Of a DNA stretch of 64,000 bases, positions 34,421-45,966 are shown piece by piece; positions within the stretch are counted from its first letter, which is position 1, and the number at the start of each line of letters is the position of its first letter. Under the pieces are notes generated by a model that made no database searches, had not been told where the DNA came from, and saw nothing but the letters and a program-made list of their open reading frames with translations. Location of the stretch: assembly GCA_017893485.1 (NCBI GenBank), contig CM030366.1, positions 104,319,796 to 104,383,795 on the forward strand. The letters run 5' to 3'. A program made the position numbers and the translations under genes. This DNA comes from Hemerocallis citrina (Eukaryota > Streptophyta > Magnoliopsida > Asparagales > Asphodelaceae).

Positions 34421-36360
34421 CTATTGGGCCCCGTGTATCAGGTGCAAGATGCCCTCTACTTCGGCTTCCGGAGTCTCCGTGTGCTGCTCATTTTGGCTAT
34501 TAGCCCCCCAAGGCGGCGGGGACGGATTGGCTCGGTCCCTTTTTACAAACTGATTGAGTTGTCCTCTCTGAATGAGGGCCTCAATTTCATCCTTCAAGGC
34601 CCGACATTCATCTGTGTCGTGCTCGTGGTCCTGATGGAAACGGTACCACTTACTCCGGTCCATCTTCTTTGCCGGGGTATTCATCCTTGGGAGAGGCAGT
34701 AGGAGGCCATCATTCCCTATCTCCATTAGGATGGCAAATACACTCGCGTTAAGCGGAGTGAATTTTTCGAACCGAGGAGGAGGACACCGCTGATCCCCAT
34801 TGTCTTTTTGGAGCTTCTTAGCTCCTTCTTCTTCTGCACCCTTCTGCTTGTTCGCAGAAGATGAGGCCTCGAAAGTGGGGCGGCGGACGGCTTCTTCCGC
34901 TCTGATGTACTTCTCGCTCCGAAGTAGGAGCTCTGAGAAGTCCCGAGGGGGCTTCTTGGCAAGGGATGCCCTGAGGTCAGCATTGAGGACGTTGGACTGG
35001 AAGGTGATGGTGGCGACCGAGGGTTCCAATGAAGCAATGGACCTAGTCTCGGTAGTGAAGCGTTTGACATAATCCCTTAGTCGTTTGCCCTTCTTTTGGC
35101 TAAGGAACAATAAGGTGTCGCTCGTCTTCTTGGCGCGCCGACTGCTCACGAAATGCGTGAGGAAAAGACCCCCGAACTGGTCGAAGGAGAAGATAGATGT
35201 TGGCGCAAGCCGAGAGTACTATTCCCGAGCCGGCCCCTTGAGTGTGGTCGGGAAGGTCTTGTAAAGGAGGGAGTCGAATGCATGGCGGATCATCATGAGA
35301 GTTTTGAAATTCTTAATCTGATCTGCGGGGTCTGACTCCCCGGTATAGGTCTCGAAATGTGGAGGCTTGAAGTTGTCTGGAATTGGAGCCTCCATAATGG
35401 TACGGGAGAATGGGGGCCTGCTCGGACGAAGGTCTCTTGCATGTCACCCCTCGTCTCGGTCGAGCTGGCCAAGTCCTCCCTTCGGTCTTGTCTGGCCAAG
35501 TCCTGAGACTCGTTCTCATGTCGAGGAGGGCTGGGGCTACGCCGGTGATGGCTCAGAGTAGGATGTGGACTGACTGAGAGACGGGAGTGACTTGGGGTAG
35601 GGCATGGACTACGGGAGCGGCGGTGGTGATCAGGAGAAGGACGGAGATGGCTCGCAGCCTACCTAGAACATCGGGAGCGGCAAGGATGGTGAGGAGCCGG
35701 TCGAGGACTACGGGAACAGTGAGGATGGTGAGGAGCTGGCTGAGGACTAGGAGCCCTACGACCATTGTTGGGGGGCAATGTTGAGAGCCTGGAGGACCGC
35801 CTCCTGGAATTGCTGGAATTCTGCTCTTGCGATGAAGGCCTCCTGCTCATGATGGTCCCAAGGTGCATGGCGACCTGCAGAGGAACGGCTCTGTCTTGGG
35901 CGATGTTGGGGCAACTCTCTTCATCTACAGAGAGAGTTGGACCCCCTCGGTTGGATTGGCATGGCGAACGGACCCTGACCTGCTCGTGGCGAGGGTTCGA
36001 CTCTTGGGCCTGCCTCTCCTCCAGATGGGTATGGAGATCGGGTCTGTGCTCGGTCTGCCGATTGTTGATCACGTTCCACAGATCCTTTGGAATGGGGGAG
36101 TATATGAAGCCATGGAATCGGTGTTGGCATTGTGGATGGAGACTCGAACCTGATGGACAGGTTGCTTGTGGCGACTCCGTTGAGAGGGTTCCCCCACTGC
36201 AGCCTGGGGTCCCAAAGGCTTCTAGATGGACTGCGGAGCCAGAGGATCGAGCTGTTGGGTTGGTTGGTCGGGATGGGGGAGATCCCCCTACAGAGGTGGA
36301 GGAGGAGGATAAGAAGAGGTTGTTCTTCGGTTGGAGTTTGCGGGTCTCTTCTTGGGAGGC
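34421..36360 (-). pseudogene. G1 gag
   Basis: The best part is the 242-codon minus ORF at 35149-34421: KKTSDTLLFLSQKKGKRLRD, YVKRFTTETRSIASLEPSVA and RSKWYRFHQDHEHDTDECRA, the pattern of a Gypsy gag with its C-terminal region. Upstream to about 36360 (MPPKKRPANSNRRT near the start) the region is Pro/Arg/Ser-rich and broken by stops and shifts. The PBS is about 65 bp upstream of this Met. Long plus-strand ORFs here (35765-36448 and others) are antisense shadows. Confidence 0.85.
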
Positions 36361-36436
36361 ATGGCTGGGAGTAACGTGGGTTGAAGGAGGAAGACGAGAT
36401 TGCTTGTCGAGTGATTTTTTACAGACGGCGCCAATC

Positions 36437-37016
36437 TGTTGTCGCTGAATTTGGGTGTGGGGGCAATAGATGAGATTTGTAGGTTCGTGAGGAACTTACA
36501 CAGGTTGACCCCTTCTTATTCCATGGTGATTTGTTGGCTCCTTGGTGCTCCCTTGCGACATGCATAAACGTTCGAAACACCGGGATGAATCCCGGCGACG
36601 AACCCTCCGACGATCAAGTCAATACACAGAAAAAGTCAAGGAAAAAGAGTTCAAGCGTGCAAAGTGTGATCACCTTTAACAGTAGGAGGTAGGGGGTTTT
36701 ATAGTCGCCCTGGAGATCCTTTTCAGGATGAAGGTAGATCCCTACTTCCCGATGTGGCTGGTTGGGGTTGGTTACAACCATCCCCTTAAGATAGAGACAA
36801 ACTAGGATTTGTTTCTATCCTGTTGGATTGGTCCCTAGCGGGTTGAGACCCGTTCTCTATCTACCAGATCCGTTCATGGGCTAGCGGGTCCAAAAGAAGA
36901 GGCCCGGTGCCCGATTTGGACCCGTCTGCAGATGAAATTATCATCCTACCCCTGTGACTTTAAGATTTGTGCCCACTTTGAATGATTCCGATTTAACCCC
37001 ATTTTTAGCCATATCA
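36437..37016 (-). repeat. G1 5' LTR with PBS
   Basis: This 580-bp LTR matches 26589-27168. The PBS TGGCGCCGTCTG is the complement of 36422-36433. Confidence 0.88.
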
Positions 37017-37520
37017 CCCTTCTTCTCCCTTGTTGACTAGTTGACTCCTTGGTGCTCCCTTGAACCTGCACAAACGTTCGAAACATCGGGATGGATCCCG
37101 ATGACGAACCCTCCGACGCTTTTGTCAGTAATCAGCAAGATTATGAAAGAGCTTTATGTGGAAAAATATTGATTACCTTCTTATGGTGGGGGAGAGGGAT
37201 ATTTATAGTCGCCTTAGGGATCCGTTTCGAGATAAGAACAAATCTCTACTTTCCGGTGTGGATGGATAGAAGTGGTTAAAACTGACTCTTAGGGATAATT
37301 ATGAATCTGAATTCTTCTTTATCCTTCTGAACTGGTTTGTAACTGGTTGGGACCCGTACCCAGTAGGACAAATCCGTTCATGGGTTATTGGGCTTTGAAG
37401 AAAGACCCAGTTCCCATTTCAGACCCGTTTGTAGGTGAAATTACCGCTTTACCCCTGAGAGCTTTAAGATTCGTGCCCGATTTGAACGGTCTCGATTTAA
37501 TCCCATTTTTTGCCATATCA

Positions 37521-38768
37521 GTTGCTAAGTCTAACATTAGAAAACTCGGCTTTTATGTGTAATTATGATCCTACCTAATTGTGGGAGGAGCGAATAGGTG
37601 ACAGTTCGGCGAAAGGATGACGGACTAGAAGGTCGAATTTTAGCTTGTAGATATCAAGTAACTGGTGCTAAAAAATAACACCCTGATGCCTGATTCTTGG
37701 AAAGTAGTATGATCTGTAACCCAGGTACTTCAATTGTAATTTATTGCATTGGTGATCAGAACAAAATGTATCAAGTAATCAATTTTCACATTTTACTTAA
37801 ATTCATTGTGTTTCTAGAAATTGGCTAATCCTCCAAATTGTTAGCAGCCAGATTTGTAACTCCGAGTTTGAAAGAGTCTGCTGCTAGTTTAAGGAAATAT
37901 GTAATACACTACGAGAATAAATGCTTGAATTGCAATTGCGTATATAATTTCTAAATTAATGTTCCAAAGTTTATAATTGATATTTGTTCATCTGATCCTA
38001 TATAGTGTTTGGTTAAATCTTCTTAATTTTGTAAACTGTACCAATACAGAAGTATTCAATTGTTGTGATATTCCGATCCATTCAATACATATAACCAAAA
38101 TTGCAGCACTTCCAATTTTATTCTAGGAGATGGTTACATTTGGCTTCTATTTACACATTCTGACAAGTCTTTGCCCATCAAGCATTTTAATTCAATTAAT
38201 TACCTTCAACAACAAAAATAAAGTCTTTGGCCATCTTTGTTTAAAAAAAACAAATCATATTCGAATTGTTTAAGATGATAACGAAGCTAGAGATGCATGA
38301 AATCGACCACATGCAGTCTCGTTCACGAACAGCTATCCAGACATAATTTGGAACCTCCAAATGTTTGCAACTATAACTTCACCTGTACAAGTGAATCTCC
38401 TCAAATTTTAAAGAGATCAAACCAGGGAGGGAGTAGCACTTTAGGATGCGGATGAAGCACCACTCTATACGAAAATCCTATGAAGCATGCATGTCTGATA
38501 GGATTTTCCATTTTTCCCCAATTGCAACAGAATTGTCAGACTAACATGGCTCTCTGTACTTTGTCTTCATATAGTTGTTTGCGTATCTGCTTTGCAGACC
38601 ACTCAACAGAAACAACCTTTCAAACACGACTCTTCCTATTCCATTGCAAGAGTCCATCACATTTGTGCTTCAATCCAGAGCTTATGCAATGTTTAGCTGT
38701 GACTGTGTTTTTGACTTTTTCCCCTTTTCTTTTATAAGCAAAATTGTTAAGGATTTATAAATTCTTCA
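37521..38768. other. AT-rich stretch without recognised gene
   Basis: This seems to be older host sequence to the right of the Gypsy nest. ORFs of 60-85 codons at 38480-38760 have no recognisable motif or codon pattern. No TIR or LTR was found. Confidence 0.4.
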
Positions 38769-40250
38769 TCTAAAAAACTTCAAGGGTCTGTTTGGTTCAA
38801 AGGAGGGGAGGGGAGGGGAGGGGAGGGGAGGGATTTTAATGGAGGGGAGGGATTTAATGAAAACTCTGTTTGGTTCAAAGGAGTGGAGGGGAGGGAAAAT
38901 AATAATTTTCTTGTTTGGTTCACAAGGGGAGGGAATGGATTTTATAATAAAATTACTTTTATACCCTTTTGCATATAATAAGAAATTCATACATTGACAT
39001 GAAACTAGCAAATAGAACCATCTGTCTTCATGACTATTCAACAGAGAGCGAAGAAACACACCTTGCTGTTTGCATCAGCAGCGAACTTTGCAAACTCTGG
39101 GTCATTCTTCTCTTCTTCTTTGTAAAATGCATATGCATACATCTGCACTATTAGTTGAGCAAAATGACTGAGTTAATATATAGCAATTAAAAAATTCTGC
39201 AGAAAACAAAAGGTAAGTAACAAAATGAGTAGTGAATTATCTGATAGGAATTTGTAGATAACTAGAATATACTATTTAAGATGGCGCAAAATTCACTTCT
39301 ATGATGCTTACCACACAAAGAAACTTTAGATGTGGTGTACATGAAACCAGAGACATGCGAGCATCATCATGACAAATCAATAGGAAATTTCATTTGCTTC
39401 TTAATGCAATCTTATTCTTAGGAATATTTTATTTCCAGAATTAGTTCAATCTGCAAACCAAATACATCCTAATTGGTATATGATAATTTGTGAACATATG
39501 AACTATGTTGCACTTCTAAGTTCTCTGGACAAAGAATGAGAGATTGCTTTTTTTTTTTTTCCTTTTCTTAAAGTTCTCTCTTTCGAAGAGTTATGCATGT
39601 TTCTTAGCTTAGAATATGCCTTTGCCTACAAAAGAGACCGATGTCAATGTTAAAGAAATACACATATATGCACAGTGAATTTAGGTAAAGATTAATTAAA
39701 AACAGTGAGTACAACCAATAAAGGGAGTTGAAGATTGAATGCTTAATCTGTAATATCATATAGCAAGGCAAATGACAATGAAATTTCATATCGAAAATCA
39801 CAAGAAAATGGATTAATAAGGAGCTTGAATCCCACCAAACAGAAAATAGGTACAGTAAAACAATATCGATCCCTGCTGAGCCCAGCCTGCTGCTCTCTCA
39901 CATGATTGCATACTTTATTTGATATTACAGATTCTTTTTTGGAGACTGGTGGGAGAGAAACAGTCGTAGGGAGAAAGAGTGGTTTTTTTTAGGATTTAGA
40001 TTTTTTAAAAAGGGCAATTTAGTCATACAACTTTTAAAAATTTGTCCTATTTTCTCCCCCCTCCAAATCCCCCCACTTTTGGAGGGGAGCCAAAATTGGC
40101 TCAGGAGGGGTGTTGCACCCCCCCATTTCCCTCCCCTCCCCTCCTAAAAATTGAACCAAACAAGAAAAGTAATAAAAAACCTCTTCCCTCCCCTCCCCTT
40201 CCCTCCATTCCCCTCCAACTTGGAGGGGTGTTGCACCCCCCAAGTTGGTG
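38769..40250. mobile_element. Possible TIR element with G/C-rich ends
   Basis: The left part begins GGGTCTGTTTGGTTC and has GGAGGGGAGGGG tracts and TTTTCTTGTTTGGTTC (about 38905-38920). The right part has the complement GAACCAAACAAGAAAA (about 40153-40168) with CCCTCCCCTCC tracts. The inverted arrangement and the GTTTGGTT motif suggest a PIF- or hAT-like non-autonomous element. The exact right end and target duplication are not clear, partly because a MULE inserted beside it. It may contain a captured exon. Confidence 0.4.
39062..39142 (-). pseudogene. Possible captured exon, gene unknown
   Basis: On the minus strand an 81-bp open segment of 27 codons lies between a CAG acceptor (39143-39145) and an AAG|GTGTGT donor at 39062. 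It contains AFYKEEEKNDPEFAKFAAD. The composition and the flanking splice signals look like a real host exon. I do not recognise the gene. No neighbouring exons were found, so it may be a fragment carried by the surrounding element. Confidence 0.3.
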
Positions 40251-40261
40251 CTAGTGGTAAG

Positions 40262-40940
40262 GAACTTTTTACCAAAATGATCCACTTTTTGAAAGTATTT
40301 ACCAAATTGACCCACTTTCGAAACTAATTATCAAAATCACCCACTCTCTATCTCAGATAGCGAGTTGGTTAAAACCTCATCGATGTCTGAGATAGAGTGT
40401 ATGGTCATGTGTTTCTCCACACTTTTGGAGAAAAATTAAAGGAAAATACCAAGTTCAGACTCGTTATCTCAGATAGCGAGTGTGTTTGTACCAAACTCGC
40501 TAATTGAGATAGTGAGTGTATGGCCTTGAAGAAAAATAGCAAGTTTATACTCGCAATCTCAGATAGCGTGTGCTTTTGAACCACACTCGTTAACTGAGAT
40601 AGCGAGTGTAGATTGGGGATGAAGTTAAAAATCATTGGGCTTAGACTCGCTGTCTCAGATAGCGAGTGTCTTTATACCACACTCGCTAACTAAGATAGCG
40701 AGTGTCGATTGGAAAAGTTTTTAAAGAGTCGCTATCTCAGATCTCTCTCACTTCACTCAAAACTCGCTCTCTGTTCTCTCCCCTCCGAAAGAAACCCAAA
40801 ACCCTAGCCTCCCAAATTCGTGATTTTCCCAACAAAATCCGTCCAAAATCTGTTGAAATCCACTTCATCACTCTAAACTCTCTCTACTCCCACTCTCAAA
40901 ACCAGAAACCCAACACCGTAGATCCCGAATTTGGTTAATT
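40262..40940 (+). repeat. MULE left TIR with palindrome array
   Basis: It pairs with 47290-47925. Between 40345 and 40735 there are about nine copies of an imperfect palindrome CTATCTCAGATAG extended to CGCTATCTCAGATAGCG, at intervals of about 30-60 bp, with two more near 41147-41205. Confidence 0.85.
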
Positions 40941-41239
40941 TCATGAACGGTGAAGAGGATTGTGGCGGAAGTGGGTGTATTCATCTCATCCTCATTATCT
41001 ACCTCCTACATTCATCTCATATTATCGTTCGGTAAGTCTTCATACGTTTACAATTAGATTATTGGTTAATTTTGTTTGTGGGTTAATTTTGTTTGCAATG
41101 AGATTTTGCAATTAGAACGTAATGTTAGAATTGAAATTCCCCATAGTCGCTATCTCAGATAGCAACCCTAGTTGAACCAGGGTCTCTATCTGAGATAAAG
41201 AGGCTTGTTTTCTACACAACACAGTTTTTAACATTTGGA

Positions 41240-41360
41240 ACTCTCCCTGTATACATATAATTTCAGAACAGTCTTCCTTGCATTCATACATACAAACAAC
41301 CAAAATAATCTCAGAGCTGTCTTCCTTACATTCATACACACAAACAACCAAAATAATATA
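41240..41360 (+). repeat. Direct duplication of about 50 bp in the MULE 3' region
   Basis: AGTCTTCCTTGCATTCATAC followed by AAACAACCAAAATAAT recurs as CTGTCTTCCTTACATTCATA and the same tail about 50 bp later. This lies downstream of the transposase stop (41496) on the minus strand. Confidence 0.7.
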
Positions 41361-41495
41361 ATAAAAGTCCACAAATGTAACGACTTTGTTACCAAAAAAA
41401 AATCCATAACCTAAATAATACATTACAAAATTTCATTACCAAAATAATGGCAAAACACAATAACCTGAAACATGAGTTTGGAACAAATGCCAAAT

Positions 41496-42918
41496 TTAAT
41501 TAGTTTGACGGCTTTGTGAAGTTTGACTTGGATTTTTCCGGCATCGGCGCGTATTGAAACCTTTCAAACCACATTTGGAACATGTCATCCCTGTACCCGT
41601 GCTAGACCCGTCTCTTACATCTATGTCATTACGAATTCTCTTGGTTTTCGGCCGTCCTTTCCTAAAATGACTTCGACTCGTATCTGCAATGAGGCGTGGT
41701 CCACTGAGAACATGCCAATATGCTAGATCTAGTGTCAGATGAAATATGGGAGCCCATGTTTGTACTTGGCACCAGTAGAATAAAATGTATCGACATACTG
41801 CTTGTAATCAATTGCACGATATGCACAAACCGCCAACATGTAGGAACATGGAATATGATACAACTGAAAGATCTGACAAGTGCATGTTTTAGTACCCAAA
41901 TTCACACTGTGCAGGTTCCCACCTTTTGAATTGCCACCTACTCTTCGTATACCTATTTTGACTGAAAGACTCCAAGTTGATGATGAAACATTATGACCTC
42001 ATGCAAAGTTTACTCTCTCACGCCGGAAATCGATCAAATCCTGAACTCTAGGAGCAAAAATTTTTCCTTCACTTTTAATTGTGTTTGCTAATTGGAGACG
42101 AGTGACAAAGTAAGAATTTAGACGGTAAAAGATCATTTTCACAATTGCAGTTACGGGTAAACTATGCACACCTTTCAAATTTGAGTTAAAATTTTTTGAT
42201 AGGTTTGTAGTCATAATGTTATATCGACGACCTCCTTCATCATGAAAAGCCCATTTCTGAAGGGGTTTCTCCTTCAACTAAGTAGCCGCCTCCACATTGA
42301 CAGTTTCCAGCTTAGCGAGTTCACTATGAAACTTTTTGGGTTGGTTTTGACATGCTATTATTTTAACTTTTTTCCTCACAGCTTTGCTACCAAATTTGGT
42401 GAAGAAATTTGTAGCGAAATATCGCATATAATAACGATGATATGCATTTGGTTCGTTCCATGCTCCATTTTGCATTTCTAGGGTGGCCAAAATACCTGCA
42501 TGACGATCAGAGATAACATATAACCCATCTCGATCGGTGACAAAAAAAAACGAATGTAGCTCATGAACCATGTCCAAGTATATACGCTCTCTCCATAAAC
42601 TATTGCAAAGACAAATGGAAGAAAGGCTATCGTTTGCGTCCGGTGAAACCGCAATTAACAAATATCCCTTGTATTTTCCATATAAGTGTGTTCCATCAAT
42701 GCTTATAACAGGTCTGCAAGACCTGTAGCCTTCAATCGAAGCACCAAAAATCCAAAATACTCATTTGAATGTTTCCTCCCTGGGACCGGACTCATACAAT
42801 GGACAACGGTTCCTGGATTTGTTGTTTGTATTGCTGATAGTAGATAAGGAAACTTAGTATATTCTTTTTCAAAGGTACCAAATAACCTTTCAATAGATTT
42901 TGGTTTTGCAATCCAAGT
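41496..42918 (-). pseudogene. MULE transposase: catalytic, SWIM and zinc-knuckle part
   Basis: The minus strand reads TWIAKPKSIERLFGTFEKEY from the insertion point, then VISIDGTHLYGKYKGYLLIA with the first catalytic Asp, YVISDRHAGILATLE with the second, and a SWIM zinc finger CTCQIFQLYHIPC (CXC...HXC) near 41880. It ends with a knuckle CSKCGLKGFNTRRC in which the usual His is Phe, and a stop at 41496. Frameshifts and stops (for example after NVEAAT and VNFA) make it inactive. This is the order of MuDR-family transposases in plants. Confidence 0.9.
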
Positions 42919-42923
42919 CTTCC

Positions 42924-45900
42924 TGTCATGTCCCGCTTCCCAAACTATGGGAATACTAGTCCGTGATGAAGGCCCAGCGAATAATATTAACATCATCAAT
43001 GAGCTGTACCAGTCTTAACTCAACAATATGAAAAATGAATAATCACAACCATGCAGATAAATATAATCACATAAACCACAAGTGGGATTAAACATGCAAT
43101 AGTTCAACATAATAACCAACAACTGAGAAAATAAACAACGGTTACGGGTCAACAAGTCCGAAATACAAGGTTCAACAAAAGAATAACAATGCGATAAAGA
43201 ATAACATGGAAGAAAATTTATTCTAAAGCAACTCCTGCTCCAATCCTAGAAGAACTGCTCACCAATGCCTCCTGAAAAATCTCCTTGTTCACCTGTAGCT
43301 GGATTAACTAGAGTGGAAAAGAAAATATTCTTAGAGCAAGTATGGATAACAAGTAGTGAAAAGTAAAGAGTAAGGGAACATAGTACATCAGGGAATATGA
43401 AGCAAGATCAAAGTCCAAAAGCAATAACGATATCAATAAACAATGGTCAAGTGTACAAGTGTCAACTTAGGTTTATTAGCATTTTGTTTTCCTATCTAGT
43501 GCACGTACTACTGCGTCCCATACCACAGGTTCGGTGCACACAAAACAGTGTTCGTTTAGGACTTTGTGGTGGGATCTACAGAGCGTGTACTCGGTGTAAT
43601 AAGATAACAAAATAATAAGATAACAAGTTCACAAGTAATTCTCCACCTTCTATGTCAATATTCCATGTAAACAAGAAGGGCCCTACCGAGTACATTTTCT
43701 GAGATTATCCACCACTAAGTCAACCCTTATTAACCCCGAATTGTTTAATATTCTATTATTTCATTCATGGTCATGAAAGTGTAGAGTGTCAAGGTGACGA
43801 TAGGAATGCAACAAAATGATACAAAGCATGTTAAAATACAAGTAATTGTAAATCTGAAAAGGGCAGGCATAGCAGTACTAAAATAAAAGTAACTCATAAA
43901 CTACAACTCAGAATTCAATTCCGCCAAAAGGGAAAGTAAACTAGACACCCGGGGCTACAATTCATGTTCAGTAAGTTTTTATTAATTCTGACTGTAACTA
44001 GGTCGTTTACCCTAATCTTTACAGATTAGTTGTTCTGGCAGCAGCTTACCGTCAAAACTTTATAGGTGAAAACTAGGTGTAAAATCAATATAAAAATCTA
44101 AAAAAATTAGGAATAGGTCTTAAGCATGTATACTAAGTTTCTAAAGAGTTTCATGGCATTATACTACTGTTATCATGGTGTTTCAACTGAAAATTGTGTC
44201 GATGTTTCAATAAATTGCAATCTGAAAAGTACAGACTAGCAGTGACTAAAGTTACGATATCTCACAGCTCACAGCTCGGAATCAAGATCCGTCAATTGGT
44301 ATGGAAACTAGATTCATTAGGCTACAATTCTCATTTATTTGGTTTTGGTTTATTCCTATTGTAACAGGGTCGAAACCTCAGTACAAAACAGAAAAGGCAG
44401 CAAGACATAACAAAGTTCATCCTATATATTTGTCAAAGTGAATAATCAACATGTTCTTGTTAACATGCAATGCATTAACATTAAGTTACAGCAAGTTGAG
44501 ATGAAATTTTACTGTATATAAGGCAAGATTATAATGTCACGATTCAATTCTTAAGATCTCAATCAATAAACATGTATTCATATCATGTATATTTCTCATA
44601 TGCAAGTTCTAGTCAATTTGTTCATGTCGTGTATGCATGCAAGTTTGGGTTTGAATCAATGGATATTGGCACGAGTCAAGGATACTTCGGGTTAGCTCGT
44701 GTAAACCCTAGATATCCCCAACGGAAGGTATACAAAGCAATATTAAGATAATCGAAATGGAACTACTTGCGGAGGAGATCAATAATCTTGAACTAGAAAA
44801 ATAAATCGAGTTCAAGTGGACTTACCTTTTTGTAGACGATTATATTAGTTCGAATATGTGAGAATAACAGGATCGAAATCCCGAGCGACGTTCCAAAAAT
44901 ACGTGCGAATCACAGCAAAACACCAAACGGCAAAAGACTAAACAACAACCAACAGCAAGAGTAACTCACGTACACTGGATCTGGGGAAAAATAGCAAATA
45001 GCAAACTGGGATCTCGTGTGCCAAAACAGCAAACACCGTAATGGGCCAATCGGGGCTCGTCTTCCACCTTCGACAGAGAGAGAGAGAAGGAGAAAGCGGA
45101 AGAGAGCTTCGTAGATGCTGTGCTAACGATGGCTCAGCACTACGACAGGGCGACGATGACAACGGCGAGGCAGGACAGCAGTGTTGTGGTCTGGAAGCGA
45201 TGCAACAGCAAGAGCAACGGTGATCTGTTCTCGACAGAAAAGGAGGGGACGTTGATGGGGTGTTCGGGCTCTGGACGGTGATGACGACGAGGCGGGAGTT
45301 CTCCGGTGGATGTGAGGGTGCACGGAGGGCGTTGACGAGGGACGACGAGGCAATGGGTTCAGAGAAGTAGGTTCGGTAATGGGGGAGAGAGCGAGAGGTC
45401 AGCGAGGAGGTTAGGAAGTCGAAGGGGCAGCTCGACGAGGAGGTGATCGGAGGTTGGGGATGACGATGGGATTGTGATGATGACAATGGAGGTGGTGGTG
45501 GTCAGAGGTGGCGACGGGAATGGGAAGAGGGCGATGGGTTTGTTTGGCGGTTGGAGATGAAACGGGGAGGGGATGAAGAAACGGAATGGGTAGTGGGATT
45601 GGCTGTTGTGATTTTTGGGAGAGTGGGAAAAGAATTAATAATAAAATAATAGGAGTGAATCGTGGGAAGTTAAGGGATATGGGGGATTGTGGGGGAGGAG
45701 ATCTGGGTTAGTTGTTAGGGGGTATGTGGGTTTGGGTAGACTAGGATTTGGGTTTAGGATCCAATAAGGAGATGGGTTTGGGTGGACAATAGTATAGGCT
45801 TGCAAATGGATTGGGCTAATAAAAGATAAAAAAAATAATACTAAAGAGATAAATTGCAATAGAAGACCCACAACAAGACCAAGACCCAAAATACCATAAA

Positions 45901-45961
45901 ACAGAAAAGAGAACACCAAAAAATACAAGAAAAATCCGTACAATCGAAAATAGGGGTTACA
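42924..45961 (+). mobile_element. LTR-like element (family B) inserted in the MULE transposase
   Basis: The 3038-bp segment runs TGTCATGTCCCGCTTCCC...TAGGGGTTACA with a perfect 5-bp duplication CTTCC at 42919-42923 and 45962-45966. The transposase reads SYRK before it and KTWIAKPKS after it once one duplication is removed. There is no internal second LTR or pol, so a long solo LTR is the simplest reading. It is related to block A at 4136. The GC-rich 182-codon minus ORF at 44938-45486 (Ser/Pro-rich) is not supported as a gene. Confidence 0.85.
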
Positions 45962-45966
45962 CTTCC

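Larger units (their letters stand above)
26589..37016 (-). mobile_element. G1: Tat-type Gypsy retrotransposon with antisense ORFs
   Basis: LTRs at 26589-27168 and 36437-37016 are 580 bp each, starting TGATATGGCTAAAA on the minus strand and ending in GACAACA or GGCAACA. The PBS TGGCGCCGTCTG is the complement of 36422-36433 and the polypurine tract GGGAGTAGGGGGCTCA is the complement of 27169-27184. Flanks CCTTT and CCCTT are consistent with a duplicated CCCTT, matching the uninterrupted sequence at 26451. Minus-strand gag, protease and part of RT are followed by two tandem-repeat arrays and plus-strand ORFs. RNase H and integrase are absent, so it was non-autonomous at the end of its life. Confidence 0.88.
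25105..37520 (-). mobile_element. G2: internally deleted Gypsy element that hosts G1
   Basis: The left end TGTTGCCGCTGAATCTGG at 25105 is the end of a minus-strand LTR and the right end TTTGCCATATCA at 37520 is the start of one. Flanks GTTGT (25100-25104) and GTTGC (37521-37525) match at four of five bases. The 5' LTR is 26513-26588 plus 37017-37520, together 580 bp, the same length as the G1 LTRs. Its left neighbour CAATC (26508-26512) equals the five bases between LTR and PBS in G1 (GGCGCCAATC|TGTTG). The two LTRs are otherwise fused, so nearly all the interior is gone. Confidence 0.65.

Noticed and set aside
35765..36448. A 227-codon plus-strand ORF
   Set aside because: It lies antisense to the G1 gag region, is rich in Arg, Trp and Cys, and shows no domain.
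38480..38760. Two ORFs of 61 and 85 codons
   Set aside because: There is no motif, no splice context and no neighbouring exon; they are compatible with chance in AT-rich DNA.
44938..45486. A 182-codon Ser/Pro-rich minus ORF
   Set aside because: It is a low-complexity GC-rich tract within a precisely bounded LTR-like element; the related block A has a similar but non-homologous ORF set.
42924..45961. A non-LTR retrotransposon
   Set aside because: There is no poly(A) tail, endonuclease or RT, and the 5-bp duplication with TG...CA ends fits an LTR.
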